64,000 bases of DNA from Spirosoma sordidisoli (GCF_004138325.1 NZ_SBLB01000007.1:91947-155946); one strand, 5' to 3'. Positions 32,794 through 42,827 are shown, numbered from the stretch's first letter. Translations and numbers: made by a program. The notes: generated by a model from the letters alone, not told the origin.

Positions 32794-33501
32794 TTACAAA
32801 GCTCCCTTCACGAAGTTCAACACACTGCCGATCTGGCTTTTTACGGCGGGCTCAGCGGCTTTCGCCAGTGGGCCACCCTGGCCGAGTTTGCTCACCCCCG
32901 ACAGCGCCGTCGATACCAGCGATTTGCCCGTCGAACCACCTCCACCCAGCACCGACATGGCGCTGCCGAGGCCGCTCAGGCCGCTGCTTAGCTGGCTGGC
33001 TTTCCCGATCAGCGATCCGGCCGAGACCAGATTTTCGATCCGACCGGCTCCCGAGGCCAGTTTGGTCAGTCCAACGGCTTTACCGAGAACACCCGCTCCC
33101 AGCCCTCCGCCCGTAATCAGCGGCAGCAGTGTCTTTAGTTTACCCACCTGGCTCAGGATCTTATCCTTAAACGAGCTTGGTTTCTGCTGGGCTTCGGCCT
33201 CTACGGCGGCAATGCCGGTTTGCAGGGCCTGGGCCGACGCGGCTTTATCGCCTTTCTCCAAAGCGGCTACGGCTTTGTCCAGTTGCGCGTCGGGCAGGCT
33301 ATCGGTCGAAGCCGCAGCGCCCGTTTGGGCAGTCGACGGCGTAATGGCCGTGTCCTGAATAGCGCCCCTGACGGAGGTAGGTGATGTGGTTGGTGCAGTA
33401 CCGGCGCCGGGTAGGGCGGGGACCTGCGCCAGAGCGGTCGTGGTGGCCAGCAGGGTAGCGGACAGCAGCAGGGCTTTCCACTCAACTCGGATCGTTTTCA
33501 T
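32794..33501 (-). CDS. Secreted Ala/Gly/Ser-rich protein of unknown function
   Basis: This 235-residue protein has a Sec signal peptide (about 1-25, ending ALAQ). Residues 60-105 form a helical Ala-rich part (AQLDKAVAALEKGDKAASA), and the rest is Gly/Ser/Leu-rich with GGGLGAGVLGKAVGL and SGLSGLGSAMSVLGGGGS. No domain is recognised. Its place between atpD and atpC is unusual. Confidence 0.75.
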   Translation of the reverse strand: MKTIRVEWKALLLSATLLATTTALAQVPALPGAGTAPTTSPTSVRGAIQDTAITPSTAQTGAAASTDSLPDAQLDKAVAALEKGDKAASAQALQTGIAAVEAEAQQKPSSFKDKILSQVGKLKTLLPLITGGGLGAGVLGKAVGLTKLASGAGRIENLVSAGSLIGKASQLSSGLSGLGSAMSVLGGGGSTGKSLVSTALSGVSKLGQGGPLAKAAEPAVKSQIGSVLNFVKGAL

Positions 33502-33604
33502 AACAACTTGTTTGTTCGTTTACGACGCTAAGACGACATTGAGCGAAAAAGCAACAGGTATTGGCTGAACAATGTACGGCCAATACCTGTCGATTCCTGA
33601 TTAC

Positions 33605-35131
33605 TTACTGACCGGCTTCTTTCAGCAGGCGCTCACCCTTGGCAACGGCATCTTCGATGGTACCAACCAGGTTGAAGGCTGCCTCGGGCAGGTGGTCATA
33701 CTTACCGTCGATGATCTCGTTGAATCCTTTGATCGTATCTTCGATCGGAACGAGTACGCCTTTCAGACCAGTGAACTGCTCGGCCACGAAGAACGGCTGC
33801 GACAGGAAGCGCTGCACCCGGCGGGCGCGGCTTACAACGAGTTTATCTTCTTCCGAAAGTTCTTCCAGACCCAGAATGGCGATGATGTCCTGGAGCTCTT
33901 TATAGCGCTGCAGAATCTCTTTCACCCGCTGGGCGGTGTTGTAGTGCTCGTCGCCCAGTACTTCGGCGCTCAGAATCCGCGAGGTCGAATCGAGGGGGTC
34001 AACGGCCGGGTAGATACCCAGCTCGGAGATTTTCCGGCTCAATACGGTCGTAGCATCCAGGTGGGCAAAGGTCGTTGCCGGCGCGGGGTCGGTCAAGTCA
34101 TCGGCAGGTACGTAAACGGCCTGTACCGACGTAATCGAACCACGCTTGGTCGACGTAATACGCTCCTGCATGATACCCATCTCGGTAGCCAGCGTGGGCT
34201 GATACCCTACGGCCGACGGCATCCGGCCCAGCAGAGCCGATACCTCCGAACCCGCCTGGGTGAACCGGAAGATGTTGTCAACGAAGAACAGAATGTCACG
34301 ACCGGCTCCTTCGCCATCGCCATCGCGGAAGTGTTCGGCAATGGTCAGCCCTGACAGGGCCACCCGGGCGCGGGCTCCCGGCGGTTCGTTCATCTGGCCG
34401 AATACGAACGTAGCCTGACTCTGGGTCATCTCGTCCAAATCGACTTTGCTCAGATCCCAGCCCCCTTCTTCCATCGAGTGCTTGAATCCTTCGCCGTATT
34501 TAATGATACCGGCTTCGATCATTTCGCGCAGGAGGTCGTTCCCTTCGCGGGTCCGCTCGCCTACACCGGCAAATACCGACAGACCCGAATAGGCCTTGGC
34601 GATGTTGTTGATGAGTTCCTGAATCAATACCGTTTTACCCACACCAGCACCACCAAAGAGACCGATCTTACCGCCTTTGGCGTACGGCTCGAGCAGGTCA
34701 ATTACTTTGATACCGGTGAAGAGTACCTCGGTCGAGGTGGCGAGGTCTTCAAAACGGGGCGACGACCGGTGAATGGGCAGGCGGGCCGTGGTGCTCTTCG
34801 GCTGAGGAATACCATCGATGGCATCACCTACTACGTTGAACAGACGACCACGGATGCTTTCGCCCGTCGGCATGGAGATTTGCGTGCCAAGGTCAACTAC
34901 GTTCATGCCCCGGTAGAGGCCGTCCGTCGAGTCCATGGCGATAGCCCGAACGCGGTCTTCGCCCAAATGCTGCTGCACTTCGAGAATAACCGACTGCCCG
35001 TCAGCTTTGGTTACTTTGAGGGCGTCCAAGATGGCGGGAATCCGCGAGCCTTCGCCCTCGAAACTCACGTCCACGACCGGCCCGATTATCTGCGTAATCT
35101 TACCCGTATTGACTGCCGTTTCCGTAATCAT
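33605..35131 (-). CDS. atpD: F1 ATP synthase beta subunit
   Basis: The catalytic beta subunit has 508 residues. Walker A GGAGVGKT, the GERTREGNDL segment, the Walker B FVDNIFRFTQAGSEVSALLGRMPSAVGYQPTL region and the C-terminal DELSEEDKL-like ELSEEDKLVVSRARR are all present. ATG 35131 gives MITETAVNTGKITQIIGPVVDV, the expected N-terminus. The cluster is split: only a secreted protein and atpC follow, and the other subunits lie elsewhere, as in many Bacteroidota. Confidence 0.97.
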   Translation of the reverse strand: MITETAVNTGKITQIIGPVVDVSFEGEGSRIPAILDALKVTKADGQSVILEVQQHLGEDRVRAIAMDSTDGLYRGMNVVDLGTQISMPTGESIRGRLFNVVGDAIDGIPQPKSTTARLPIHRSSPRFEDLATSTEVLFTGIKVIDLLEPYAKGGKIGLFGGAGVGKTVLIQELINNIAKAYSGLSVFAGVGERTREGNDLLREMIEAGIIKYGEGFKHSMEEGGWDLSKVDLDEMTQSQATFVFGQMNEPPGARARVALSGLTIAEHFRDGDGEGAGRDILFFVDNIFRFTQAGSEVSALLGRMPSAVGYQPTLATEMGIMQERITSTKRGSITSVQAVYVPADDLTDPAPATTFAHLDATTVLSRKISELGIYPAVDPLDSTSRILSAEVLGDEHYNTAQRVKEILQRYKELQDIIAILGLEELSEEDKLVVSRARRVQRFLSQPFFVAEQFTGLKGVLVPIEDTIKGFNEIIDGKYDHLPEAAFNLVGTIEDAVAKGERLLKEAGQ

Positions 35132-35445
35132 TTGTATGTGATATAGCTAATTGAAAAGTTGTCCGTTGTTTCGGACTGCAAAAGTAGGAGAAAAACTGCG
35201 TAAAGTAAAGACGCGATTTGTTCATTTTCAGCCAGGTCGACTACCAAACGGGTTTACCAGTAAGGTTTTTAGCGTACGCAATAAACAAAAACCGGCGCTG
35301 GCCGATTTGTACAAAAGAAAGTCGTCCGTTATCAGCCAGTAGCCTTTGCGTATCCGGTACGGCTCCTTTTCTGACGAAAGGTACTGACCTGCTACTGGTT
35401 GGCAACCCGCGACGCCCAACTCAATCCGACTCAACGTTACGATTC
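35132..35445. other. Divergent intergenic region atpD / malQ
   Basis: This 314-base region has no supported gene. A minus-strand -7 box for atpD, TACTTTTG, lies at 35186-35179 (exact TAnnTTTG, about 50 bases from the ATG). The frames that run through it belong to upstream extensions of malQ. Confidence 0.5.
35179..35186 (-). promoter_or_regulatory. Candidate -7 box for atpD
   Basis: TACTTTTG on the minus strand, exact to consensus and about 48 bases before the atpD start. No -33 TTG at 19-23 bases. Confidence 0.4.
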
Positions 35446-37029
35446 ATGCTTCAAACTCGATCGAGCGGCCTGCTGCTCCATATAACATCGCTGCCCTCGG
35501 CGCATGGCGTGGGCGACCTGGGCCCCGAAGCCTACCGCTTTGCCGACTTCCTCGAAGCCGCCGGGCAGGCCTACTGGCAGATTCTGCCGCTGACACCCCT
35601 GGACCCCGGTTCCGGATTTTCGCCCTACAGCAGCCCGTCGGCCTTTGCCGGCAACACGCTGATGATCAGCCTGGAAAGGCTGGTCGACGAAGGCTGGCTC
35701 CAGGCCGATGATCTGGCGGTGTTCAACCAGCAGCCGGTACAGGACGTTACCGTCAGCGAAGCGCCCGCTGCCTCGGGTGATGTAACGCCCTCGGTACTGT
35801 CGGGGCCGCTGACCATTGCGCCGTCGACCCTGCACGCGGCCTGGATCAAGAAACGACCCCTGCTGCGACAGGCTGCGGAAGCGTTCCTGAACGATGGCAC
35901 CGCAGCGCAACGATCTGAATACGAGCGGTTCTGCGGGGCGCAGGCCCACTGGCTGGATGAGTACGCGCTGTTTACGGCCCTTCAGGAGGCAACGGGCGAG
36001 CCGTACTGGCTGCGCTGGCCCGATGAGCTGATGCGCCGTGAGCCAACGGCGCTGGCTACATATACCGAACAGCTTCGGCATGAGCTGGAGGTGATTAAAG
36101 TGCTACAGTTTTTCTTTCTGAAGCAGTGGAACGAGCTGGTGGCTTACTGCTACGCCAAAAAAATTCATTTCATCGGCGATATTCCTATCTACGTACAGCT
36201 CAACAGCGCCGACGTCTGGGCCAATCCTGCGCTGTTCAAACTCGACAATGATTTTCAGCCACTGTTTGTAGCCGGGGCGCCCCCCGATTACTTCAGCGAG
36301 TACGGCCAGCGCTGGGGCAACCCGATTTACGACTGGGCCGAACACGAGCGGACCGACTTCTCGTGGTGGATGCGCCGGATCCGGCATCAGCAGTCGCTCT
36401 ACAGCCTGACCCGGCTCGATCACTTCCTGGGCTTCTATGAGTACTGGGAGATTCCGGCCAGCGAACCAACGGCCCGCGTAGGCGAATGGATAAAAGCGCC
36501 GTTCGAAGCGTTCATGCGATCGATGTACCGGCAGTTTGTGCAGCTGCCCATCATTGCCGAAGACCTGGGGGCCAAGGCGGCCGATATTCAGCCCCAGCTT
36601 CGGCACTACGCCATTCCGGGTATGCGGGTGGTGCAGTTCGGTTTTGGCGAAGACCAGCCGACCTCGAGTTATGCGGTACACAATCATACCGAAAACATGG
36701 TCGTATACTCCGGTACGCACGACAATAACACGACGCTGGGCTGGTTCCGGGAGTCGGACGAGGAGCTGCGGGGCCGCATCCGCGATTACCTCGGGTTTGA
36801 CGTTACCGAAGAAAATATAGTCGACCAGATGATCCGGCTGACGATGCGGTCGGTGGGGCGACTGGCGATCCTGCCCATCCAGGATGTGCTGAACCTCGAC
36901 GAAACGCACCGTATGAATACCCCCGGACAGGGTGGCCGGAGCTGGCAGTGGCGCCTGCAGCCCGACCAGCTAACGGTTGAGGTAGCCGAGAAGCTGCTGG
37001 CGCTGACCCGGCTGACCGGCCGCGTGTAG
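35446..37029 (+). CDS. malQ: 4-alpha-glucanotransferase (GH77, amylomaltase)
   Basis: MalQ transfers alpha-1,4-glucan segments in maltodextrin and glycogen metabolism. The 527-residue protein matches the bacterial GH77 size. Visible are GVGDLGPEAYRFADFL and YWQILPLTPL near the N-terminus, the nucleophile Asp in RLDHFLGFYEYW, the acid/base Glu in IIAEDLG and the third acidic residue in YSGTHDNNTTLGW. ATG 35446 (MLQTRSSGLLLHITSLPS) fits the family; a longer open frame upstream does not. Confidence 0.95.
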   Translation: MLQTRSSGLLLHITSLPSAHGVGDLGPEAYRFADFLEAAGQAYWQILPLTPLDPGSGFSPYSSPSAFAGNTLMISLERLVDEGWLQADDLAVFNQQPVQDVTVSEAPAASGDVTPSVLSGPLTIAPSTLHAAWIKKRPLLRQAAEAFLNDGTAAQRSEYERFCGAQAHWLDEYALFTALQEATGEPYWLRWPDELMRREPTALATYTEQLRHELEVIKVLQFFFLKQWNELVAYCYAKKIHFIGDIPIYVQLNSADVWANPALFKLDNDFQPLFVAGAPPDYFSEYGQRWGNPIYDWAEHERTDFSWWMRRIRHQQSLYSLTRLDHFLGFYEYWEIPASEPTARVGEWIKAPFEAFMRSMYRQFVQLPIIAEDLGAKAADIQPQLRHYAIPGMRVVQFGFGEDQPTSSYAVHNHTENMVVYSGTHDNNTTLGWFRESDEELRGRIRDYLGFDVTEENIVDQMIRLTMRSVGRLAILPIQDVLNLDETHRMNTPGQGGRSWQWRLQPDQLTVEVAEKLLALTRLTGRV

Positions 37030-37034
37030 GTACA

Positions 37035-37067
37035 CAACCGGTTAGGGGGTTGCCACCTAACCGGTTG
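37035..37067. terminator. Hairpin after malQ
   Basis: A perfect 12-pair stem (CAACCGGTTAGG and CCTAACCGGTTG) with a nine-base loop lies six bases after the malQ stop. It is a terminator candidate, without a long T-run. Confidence 0.55.
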
Positions 37068-37106
37068 CTTCAGGCACTAACCGGCCCCCGGCTTCGTTTC
37101 AGTGTC

Positions 37107-40103
37107 ATGTCATCCTTATTTTTCTGGAAGGAGTGGAGCCGGCCGTACCGGTTCGCCTACCTGATTAGCCTGTCGGCTGTTTTTGTTGCGCTGATTCTGT
37201 TCATAGTGGCCTGGGGGCGTGGTCTGGGGAACGTGGTGCGCTGGGACGTACTGAGCGAACTCAACGAACTGCCCGTTACCTTCCGCACCTTTACCGATGG
37301 CCTGCTCGACTACGCCGTCAATGGCAAAGCCTATGCCGTGTCGGAGCAGTTTGTGGCGTCGCCCATGCAGGTAAACCCCCATATCGCTACGGCTCTGCTG
37401 GCGGGCATCTGCATTGCCTTCACCTTACTGCTGAGCGCCATCACCCGCTTCGACCGGGTTCGGTACCTGGTCGGTATGGGCGCGCTGATTCTGGGGCTGG
37501 CGTTTTTCCGGTTCGAGATGCTCGAAGTGCCCGGTCTGGGCGGAAGCCGGCTTTTTCTGATACTGACGGTTTTGTTCGGGTCGGTCAGCTACTTTTTTCA
37601 CGCGTTCCGGTCCGACCAGCTTATTCTGGTTCGACTCGGCGTGTTTGCCAGCCTGATTGGCATGACGGTAGCTACCCTGGGGGCGCTGTCGCCGGTTGAG
37701 CAGCCGGTGCTGACGATCGTGAGTTACAGTATGCCGGTTATGCTGGCGTTCAGCATAGGGTTTATTTTCTTCATCGCAGCCGAGATACTGGCCGGGCTGG
37801 TTTGGGTCACGACGGCGGGGGGCAGCGGCAAGGTACTGGGGTTAAGCAATTTTCTGTTCATCAGCGGTCTGTATCTGGTCAACCTGGTGCTGATCTGGCT
37901 AAAAAATACCCGGATGATCGACTGGGAGCTGCTGGCCATCAGTCCGTTCGTGTTGTATCTGATTTCGGTAACGCTGGGTATCTGGGGGTTTCGGCGGCTG
38001 GTGGAGCAGCAGCAGCTGGTCTCGTTTCGCGATGGCGGGGCGTTTCTGTACGCGGGCCTGGCCCTGCTGACCACCCTGACCATGGGCTACGCCTTTGCCA
38101 CGGCCAACGACCCGCTCATCGAGGTTTTCGAAGATGTAATCGTTTATACACATCTGGCTATGGGCCTGGCGTTCATCGTTTATGTGCTGATCAACTTTTT
38201 GCCGATTTTTCAGCAGGGGCGGGCCGTTTACCGGATTCTGTACCTACCGAAGCGACTGGAGCTGAGCCTCTTCAGGCTGGTGGCGGTTTTTCTGGTGCTG
38301 ACGCTGGTGGCATCGGGCAATACCATTACGCTGAAGCAGGCTATGGCGGGCTATTACAATAACCTCGGCGATCTGTACACCGCCACCGGCGAGCTGGCGT
38401 CGGCGCAGGCTTTTTACGAACAGGCGCTGGAGCAGGAGTTCCAGAACCACAAGTCGAACTACGCTCTGGCCTCGCTGGCCACGGCTCAGAACGACCAGAC
38501 AGCCGCTGCGTTCTATTTCCAGAAGGCCACCCTCAAGCAACCGCAGCCGCACGATTACGCGGCTCTGAGCCAGACGTTCCTGCAAACGGATCTGTTCTTC
38601 GAAGCGGTAAAGACACTACAACAGGGGCTACGGCAGTTTCCAGGCAGTGGCGAGCTGCAGAATAACCTGGGCTACCTGTACGCCCGCACCAGCGTAGCCG
38701 ACTCAGCTTATTATTACCTGCAGGCGGCTACCGGCAACACCTCCCGAAGCGACGTGCCGGCGGCTAATCTGCTGGGGTTCTATGCCCGCAATCCGCAGGT
38801 GCTCTCGGCCGATTCGAGCCTGGCCCGTAACACAAACGAGTTCGAGTACGAATCGTACCAGGCCAACGCGCTGGCGCTGCGGCTCGTGGCGTCGACCGGC
38901 CCGGCTGCCCAGCCGGTGCGGCCCGCCTGGCTCACGACCGATCAGGTCGGCGAAGGGCTGAGCGTAGGGCGGTTTGCCAGTGTATACAATTACGCCTTGG
39001 CCAGTCAGCAACCCGACTCGACCCTGGCCCGAACCCTGCAGCGCCAGGCCGATGCGCCTGCCAACCAGGACTTTACGGATGATCTGCTGCTGGCCCGCGC
39101 CGTTGCCGAATATACGGCGCACAACCACCCAACAGCGTTCGGGCTGCTGAGCCAGCTGGCCGAGGGCGATCCGAAGCAGGGCGATATGTACCGGTCTGTT
39201 ACGGGGTTGCTGCTGATGGAGCAGGGCCTCTACCGTAAAGCTGCCGACCAGTTTGCCGATAACAGCGACACGACCTCCATATACCATCGGGCCGTGGCGC
39301 TAACCAAAGCGGGCGATCCGGCACTGGCACAGTCGCTCTGGGAAACGGCCGCCCGTAGCGACTCGAATGTGTCGGCGCTGAAACAGGTATTGTATGAAGA
39401 ACGGACCCCGCAAACCGATCTGGAGAAAGCCTTCTACGTCAGCTACCGGCTCGACAACCCCAACCGGGGCCGCTACTGGGAAACCATCCGGAACCCGACC
39501 CTCAAAACGGTAGCCGGCGTGGCGCTGGCCAACGATTACCTGGACGCGGTACAGTGGCGGAATACCCAGCTGATGCTGTCGGGTCTGCCCGCCGACACAA
39601 CCATCAGCGACTATGCGGTGTCGTTACGAAATCTGGCGGCCCTGCGCCTGTCGGCGTTCCGGCGGAGCATCGGCTCGGCCGAGACCATGGCCCGTCAGCC
39701 GATTCTGCCCCAGCACCAGGCCGAGCGGGCCTACTGGCTGGCCCAGGCCTACGAACGGTCGCGCCAGCCCGCTAAAGCCGGCGTGGTCTATCGGGAAGCG
39801 CTGCAACTGGCCCCGCTCAACGCGCAGATCGTTACGGCTGCGGCCCAGTTTGAGCGGCAGCGGAACCGGATCAGACCGGCCTACGAACTGGTGCTGAAAG
39901 CGCTGCTATTCAATGAAGATAACGCAGAGCTGCTCAAAACATACGTAACGCTCTGTCTGGACCAAAGCCTGTTCGACTACGCCAGCGACGGGCTGGCCAA
40001 GCTAAGGGCCGCAGCACCAGCCACCGACTATCAGGCATTTACGGCGACTTATCAGGAAAAATTGGCGTCAATCGAAAAGAGCCGGGAAAAATTCGGGCAA
40101 TGA
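37107..40103 (+). CDS. Large multi-pass membrane protein with TPR region
   Basis: This 998-residue protein starts at ATG 37107, after the malQ hairpin. The first 400 or so residues form roughly 10-11 hydrophobic helices (examples: SLSAVFVALILFIV, ALIFGLAFF-like LALGL segments, LRLVAVFLVLTLVASG). From about 415 the protein is an outside-facing helical repeat array: YYNNLGDLYTATGELASAQAFYEQALEQE is a clear TPR, with weaker TPR-like repeats up to the C-terminus. Family is not recognised. It is followed by a small tubby-like gene and an ABC ATPase on the same strand with short gaps, suggesting a shared complex or transcript. Confidence 0.8.
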   Translation: MSSLFFWKEWSRPYRFAYLISLSAVFVALILFIVAWGRGLGNVVRWDVLSELNELPVTFRTFTDGLLDYAVNGKAYAVSEQFVASPMQVNPHIATALLAGICIAFTLLLSAITRFDRVRYLVGMGALILGLAFFRFEMLEVPGLGGSRLFLILTVLFGSVSYFFHAFRSDQLILVRLGVFASLIGMTVATLGALSPVEQPVLTIVSYSMPVMLAFSIGFIFFIAAEILAGLVWVTTAGGSGKVLGLSNFLFISGLYLVNLVLIWLKNTRMIDWELLAISPFVLYLISVTLGIWGFRRLVEQQQLVSFRDGGAFLYAGLALLTTLTMGYAFATANDPLIEVFEDVIVYTHLAMGLAFIVYVLINFLPIFQQGRAVYRILYLPKRLELSLFRLVAVFLVLTLVASGNTITLKQAMAGYYNNLGDLYTATGELASAQAFYEQALEQEFQNHKSNYALASLATAQNDQTAAAFYFQKATLKQPQPHDYAALSQTFLQTDLFFEAVKTLQQGLRQFPGSGELQNNLGYLYARTSVADSAYYYLQAATGNTSRSDVPAANLLGFYARNPQVLSADSSLARNTNEFEYESYQANALALRLVASTGPAAQPVRPAWLTTDQVGEGLSVGRFASVYNYALASQQPDSTLARTLQRQADAPANQDFTDDLLLARAVAEYTAHNHPTAFGLLSQLAEGDPKQGDMYRSVTGLLLMEQGLYRKAADQFADNSDTTSIYHRAVALTKAGDPALAQSLWETAARSDSNVSALKQVLYEERTPQTDLEKAFYVSYRLDNPNRGRYWETIRNPTLKTVAGVALANDYLDAVQWRNTQLMLSGLPADTTISDYAVSLRNLAALRLSAFRRSIGSAETMARQPILPQHQAERAYWLAQAYERSRQPAKAGVVYREALQLAPLNAQIVTAAAQFERQRNRIRPAYELVLKALLFNEDNAELLKTYVTLCLDQSLFDYASDGLAKLRAAAPATDYQAFTATYQEKLASIEKSREKFGQ

Positions 40104-40133
40104 TGTAGTTTTAACAAAAACTTTCCGGCCTCC

Positions 40134-40643
40134 ATGAGCAAAAGCCTTACCTGGACCAAAGAAGCGTTTGCGCGTACGACTACTATTCTCGACAATGGCC
40201 AGATCGTTGGTACAATGCGGCCCGAGGGTACATTTGGTCGGGATGTGGAGGCCCACCTCAACGACGTTCATGTCCTTTTTGATGTTACCGGTTTTATCAG
40301 TCATTCGGTCAGCGTATACGATCTGACGAACGCCCGGCAGCTGATTGGCCACATTGCGCTTTCGTTTGGCAAACGGGCCGAGCTGATTCTGGCCAACGGC
40401 GAAACCTACCAGTGGAAACGACACAATATGCTGATGCGCGACTGGGACATGATCCGCGAAGGCGATGGGCAGGCTGATCAGGAGGTGGTCAGTTACTCGC
40501 TGACCCGCCAGTTTTTTGCCGATCACGGTGATATATCGGTCGATACCCAGTTACCCGGTGCCGATCTGATTGTGCTGGCCGGTTTGTTTATCCGTAATTA
40601 TTTTCAACGTCGTCGTCGGGCTGCCGTTGTTGCCGCTAGCTAA
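40134..40643 (+). CDS. Conserved hypothetical (possible tubby-C/LURP-like fold)
   Basis: This 169-residue protein is all-beta in look up to about 135 and ends with one hydrophobic stretch (LIVLAGLFIRNYF) and Arg-rich tail, so a C-terminal membrane helix like that of tubby/LURP-one scaffolds is possible. Strands such as GHIALSFGKRAELILANGETYQWKR recall that fold, but it is a guess. It begins 30 bases after the TPR protein and ends 10 bases before the ABC ATPase. Confidence 0.6.
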   Translation: MSKSLTWTKEAFARTTTILDNGQIVGTMRPEGTFGRDVEAHLNDVHVLFDVTGFISHSVSVYDLTNARQLIGHIALSFGKRAELILANGETYQWKRHNMLMRDWDMIREGDGQADQEVVSYSLTRQFFADHGDISVDTQLPGADLIVLAGLFIRNYFQRRRRAAVVAAS

Positions 40644-40653
40644 TTAAACGTAT

Positions 40654-41376
40654 ATGAACATCATTGAAACCCGTACCATTGCCAAGCGGTACGTAATGGG
40701 CACTGAAGTGGTCGATGCACTTAAATCCATCACCATATCCATCAAAAAAGGCGAATACGTCGCGTTTATGGGGCCGTCAGGGTCGGGGAAGTCCACGCTG
40801 ATGAACATTGTGGGTTGCCTGGATTCGCCCACGTCGGGGCAGTACATCCTCAACAACCAGGACGTGAGCCGGATGGGCGAGAACGAACTGGCCGAAGTGC
40901 GCAACAAGGAAATCGGTTTCGTATTCCAGACGTTTAACCTGCTGCCGCGCCAGACCTCCCTGGAGAACGTGGCCCTGCCGCTTATCTACGCCGGCTATAG
41001 CAAGGCCGACCGGACCGAAAAAGCCATGCTGGCGCTGAAAAACGTAGGTCTGGAGAATCGAGCCGGTCACCGGCCCAACGAGCTGTCGGGTGGTCAGCGG
41101 CAACGGGTAGCCGTAGCGCGGGCGCTGGTCAACGACCCCAGTATTCTGCTGGCCGACGAACCGACGGGTAACCTCGATACCAAGACGTCGTACGAAATTA
41201 TGGACCTGTTCGACCAGATCCACAGCAAAGGCAATACGGTCATCATGGTTACGCACGAAGAAGACATTGCCGAATACGCCCACCGGATTGTACGGCTCCG
41301 CGACGGTCTGGTCGAAACGGATCGCGCCAATGAGCATATCCGGAAAGCCAACGTGCTGATGCAGGCCCTCCAGTAG
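40654..41376 (+). CDS. LolD/MacB-type ABC transporter ATP-binding protein
   Basis: This 240-residue ATPase has Walker A GPSGSGKST (about 40-48), the Q-loop VFQTFNLLPR, signature LSGGQRQRVAVARAL, Walker B LLADEPTGNLD and the H-loop THEE. It is of the class that partners with FtsX/MacB-type permeases for export of lipoproteins, drugs or signals. No permease gene is visible beside it. It is co-directional with the two preceding genes. Confidence 0.92.
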   Translation: MNIIETRTIAKRYVMGTEVVDALKSITISIKKGEYVAFMGPSGSGKSTLMNIVGCLDSPTSGQYILNNQDVSRMGENELAEVRNKEIGFVFQTFNLLPRQTSLENVALPLIYAGYSKADRTEKAMLALKNVGLENRAGHRPNELSGGQRQRVAVARALVNDPSILLADEPTGNLDTKTSYEIMDLFDQIHSKGNTVIMVTHEEDIAEYAHRIVRLRDGLVETDRANEHIRKANVLMQALQ

Positions 41377-41381
41377 CCTGG

Positions 41382-42674
41382 TTATTTCAACTGCCCTTCA
41401 ATCCAGGCCAGACCCCGGCCGTAGAGCGCGTGCGCAAACCGTACCCGGTTGTCGAAGTCGGGGTCGGGGGTTTCGCCATGGGTCCAGAACTCCCTGACCA
41501 GCCGGGCATTATCGGCCGCCAGCGGTTGCTGATGAACCACATCGGCTTCCGTACGGTAGGGCGCAAACGCCGGCAGATCGCTGTCAAAATGCTGGAAAAA
41601 CAGGTGGCCGCGCGGGGTTCTGACGGCGCACAGGATACCACTGGCCCGGCTGGTCGACGGCGACAGGCTGCCTTCCAACCCCCGTTTCAGCACAATTACC
41701 GCGTCGAAACCGGCCATCAGCGCCAGCTCAGCCATTTTCATCTGGTAGGTGATGTGAAACACCGACGTGACCAGAATCCGGGCGTGGCAGGGGTTCAGCA
41801 CTTTTTCGAGGGTAGCCAGAAAGGGCCGTTTCAGCAGGATACGACGCCGATCGGTCCAGCGGCTGAGGGCGGGCGACATTGCTTTCTGATCCAGTACCCA
41901 GCCGTAATGTTCGAGGGGCGTGCCCAGCTCCTGATTACCGAGCAGAAACTCGCAGTTCAGATGCATGTAGAGGTCCAGCGCGTTGAGCGTGAACTTGGGC
42001 CCGCCCGACGGTCCTACCAGCGACACCGGCCCGTAGCCCCGGTTCAGAAAAAACTTGGCCAGCAGGGGGGTAATGAGGTAGCTGTTCTCGACGCCATCGA
42101 ACGGTTCGGCGATCTGGATCAGCGGCCGGTCGGCGCAACTCATGGCCCGGAAAGCGGGTGTGAACGTTCGTTCGGCGGCCCGCATCAGACCCTGGTATTC
42201 TTCGTTCGTTTCGTGGCGCACCCGCAGAATGCTGGCGGCCAGTCCCCGAAAGGTTTCGCAGGTGCCGTTGCCAAACAGATAGTCGCCCAGTTGCTCGGCT
42301 TCGCTGATCTGTAGATTATGGCCCCGCACCAGTTTGGTGGCAATGGGGTGCATACCCATCGGCAGGTCGGGGCAGACTTTATTGATAAAGAAAGTTGGGT
42401 GCGAAAAAGCGCCTTTTCCAATCTCATCTTCCAGGGTTCGTTCGTCGGGGGTGGGACCCTTGGCTAGCAGGGCGCCCAGAAAAGCACCGCGCTGGAGTGG
42501 ATGCGTAATGGGGTCATTCAGGGCCGCCCGGCACTCCGCCAGTAGGTCGGGCGGCAGCGGTTTGCTACCATGTTTTCCGATTCCAATATGTCGAATACCC
42601 CTGCCCAGCGGTGTGTCGGCAGGTGCATCTAAAGTTGGGTTGGCAATTGGCATGGCAAAGGGCTGGTAACGCAT
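41382..42674 (-). CDS. TrpD2/YbiB-like anthranilate phosphoribosyltransferase homologue
   Basis: This 430-residue protein has the helical N-domain (GGFRHIGIGKHGSKPL...QRGAFLGALLAKG in outline) and the central domain with LRVRHETNEEYQGLM and MSCADRPLIQIAEPFDGVENS, then a GPSGGPKFTLNAL loop. The tail carries KRGLEGSLSPSTSRASGI and HFDSDLPAF, like YbiB. YbiB proteins bind DNA or RNA and lack anthranilate phosphoribosyltransferase activity; activity here is unknown. Met1 (42674) and Met8 (42653) are both possible starts. Confidence 0.78.
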   Translation of the reverse strand: MRYQPFAMPIANPTLDAPADTPLGRGIRHIGIGKHGSKPLPPDLLAECRAALNDPITHPLQRGAFLGALLAKGPTPDERTLEDEIGKGAFSHPTFFINKVCPDLPMGMHPIATKLVRGHNLQISEAEQLGDYLFGNGTCETFRGLAASILRVRHETNEEYQGLMRAAERTFTPAFRAMSCADRPLIQIAEPFDGVENSYLITPLLAKFFLNRGYGPVSLVGPSGGPKFTLNALDLYMHLNCEFLLGNQELGTPLEHYGWVLDQKAMSPALSRWTDRRRILLKRPFLATLEKVLNPCHARILVTSVFHITYQMKMAELALMAGFDAVIVLKRGLEGSLSPSTSRASGILCAVRTPRGHLFFQHFDSDLPAFAPYRTEADVVHQQPLAADNARLVREFWTHGETPDPDFDNRVRFAHALYGRGLAWIEGQLK

Positions 42675-42827
42675 GGGTATGAACGTAAAAGTAGGCGCGA
42701 AGCCACTACCTACTTATTGACTATAGATGATCAAGATAGCTACGGCGCTAACCCTTTTTACCCTGGCTGTGAACGGGTAATAGCTCTGACAACACGATTC
42801 ATTGGTATAGTTATTTAATAGATTATC

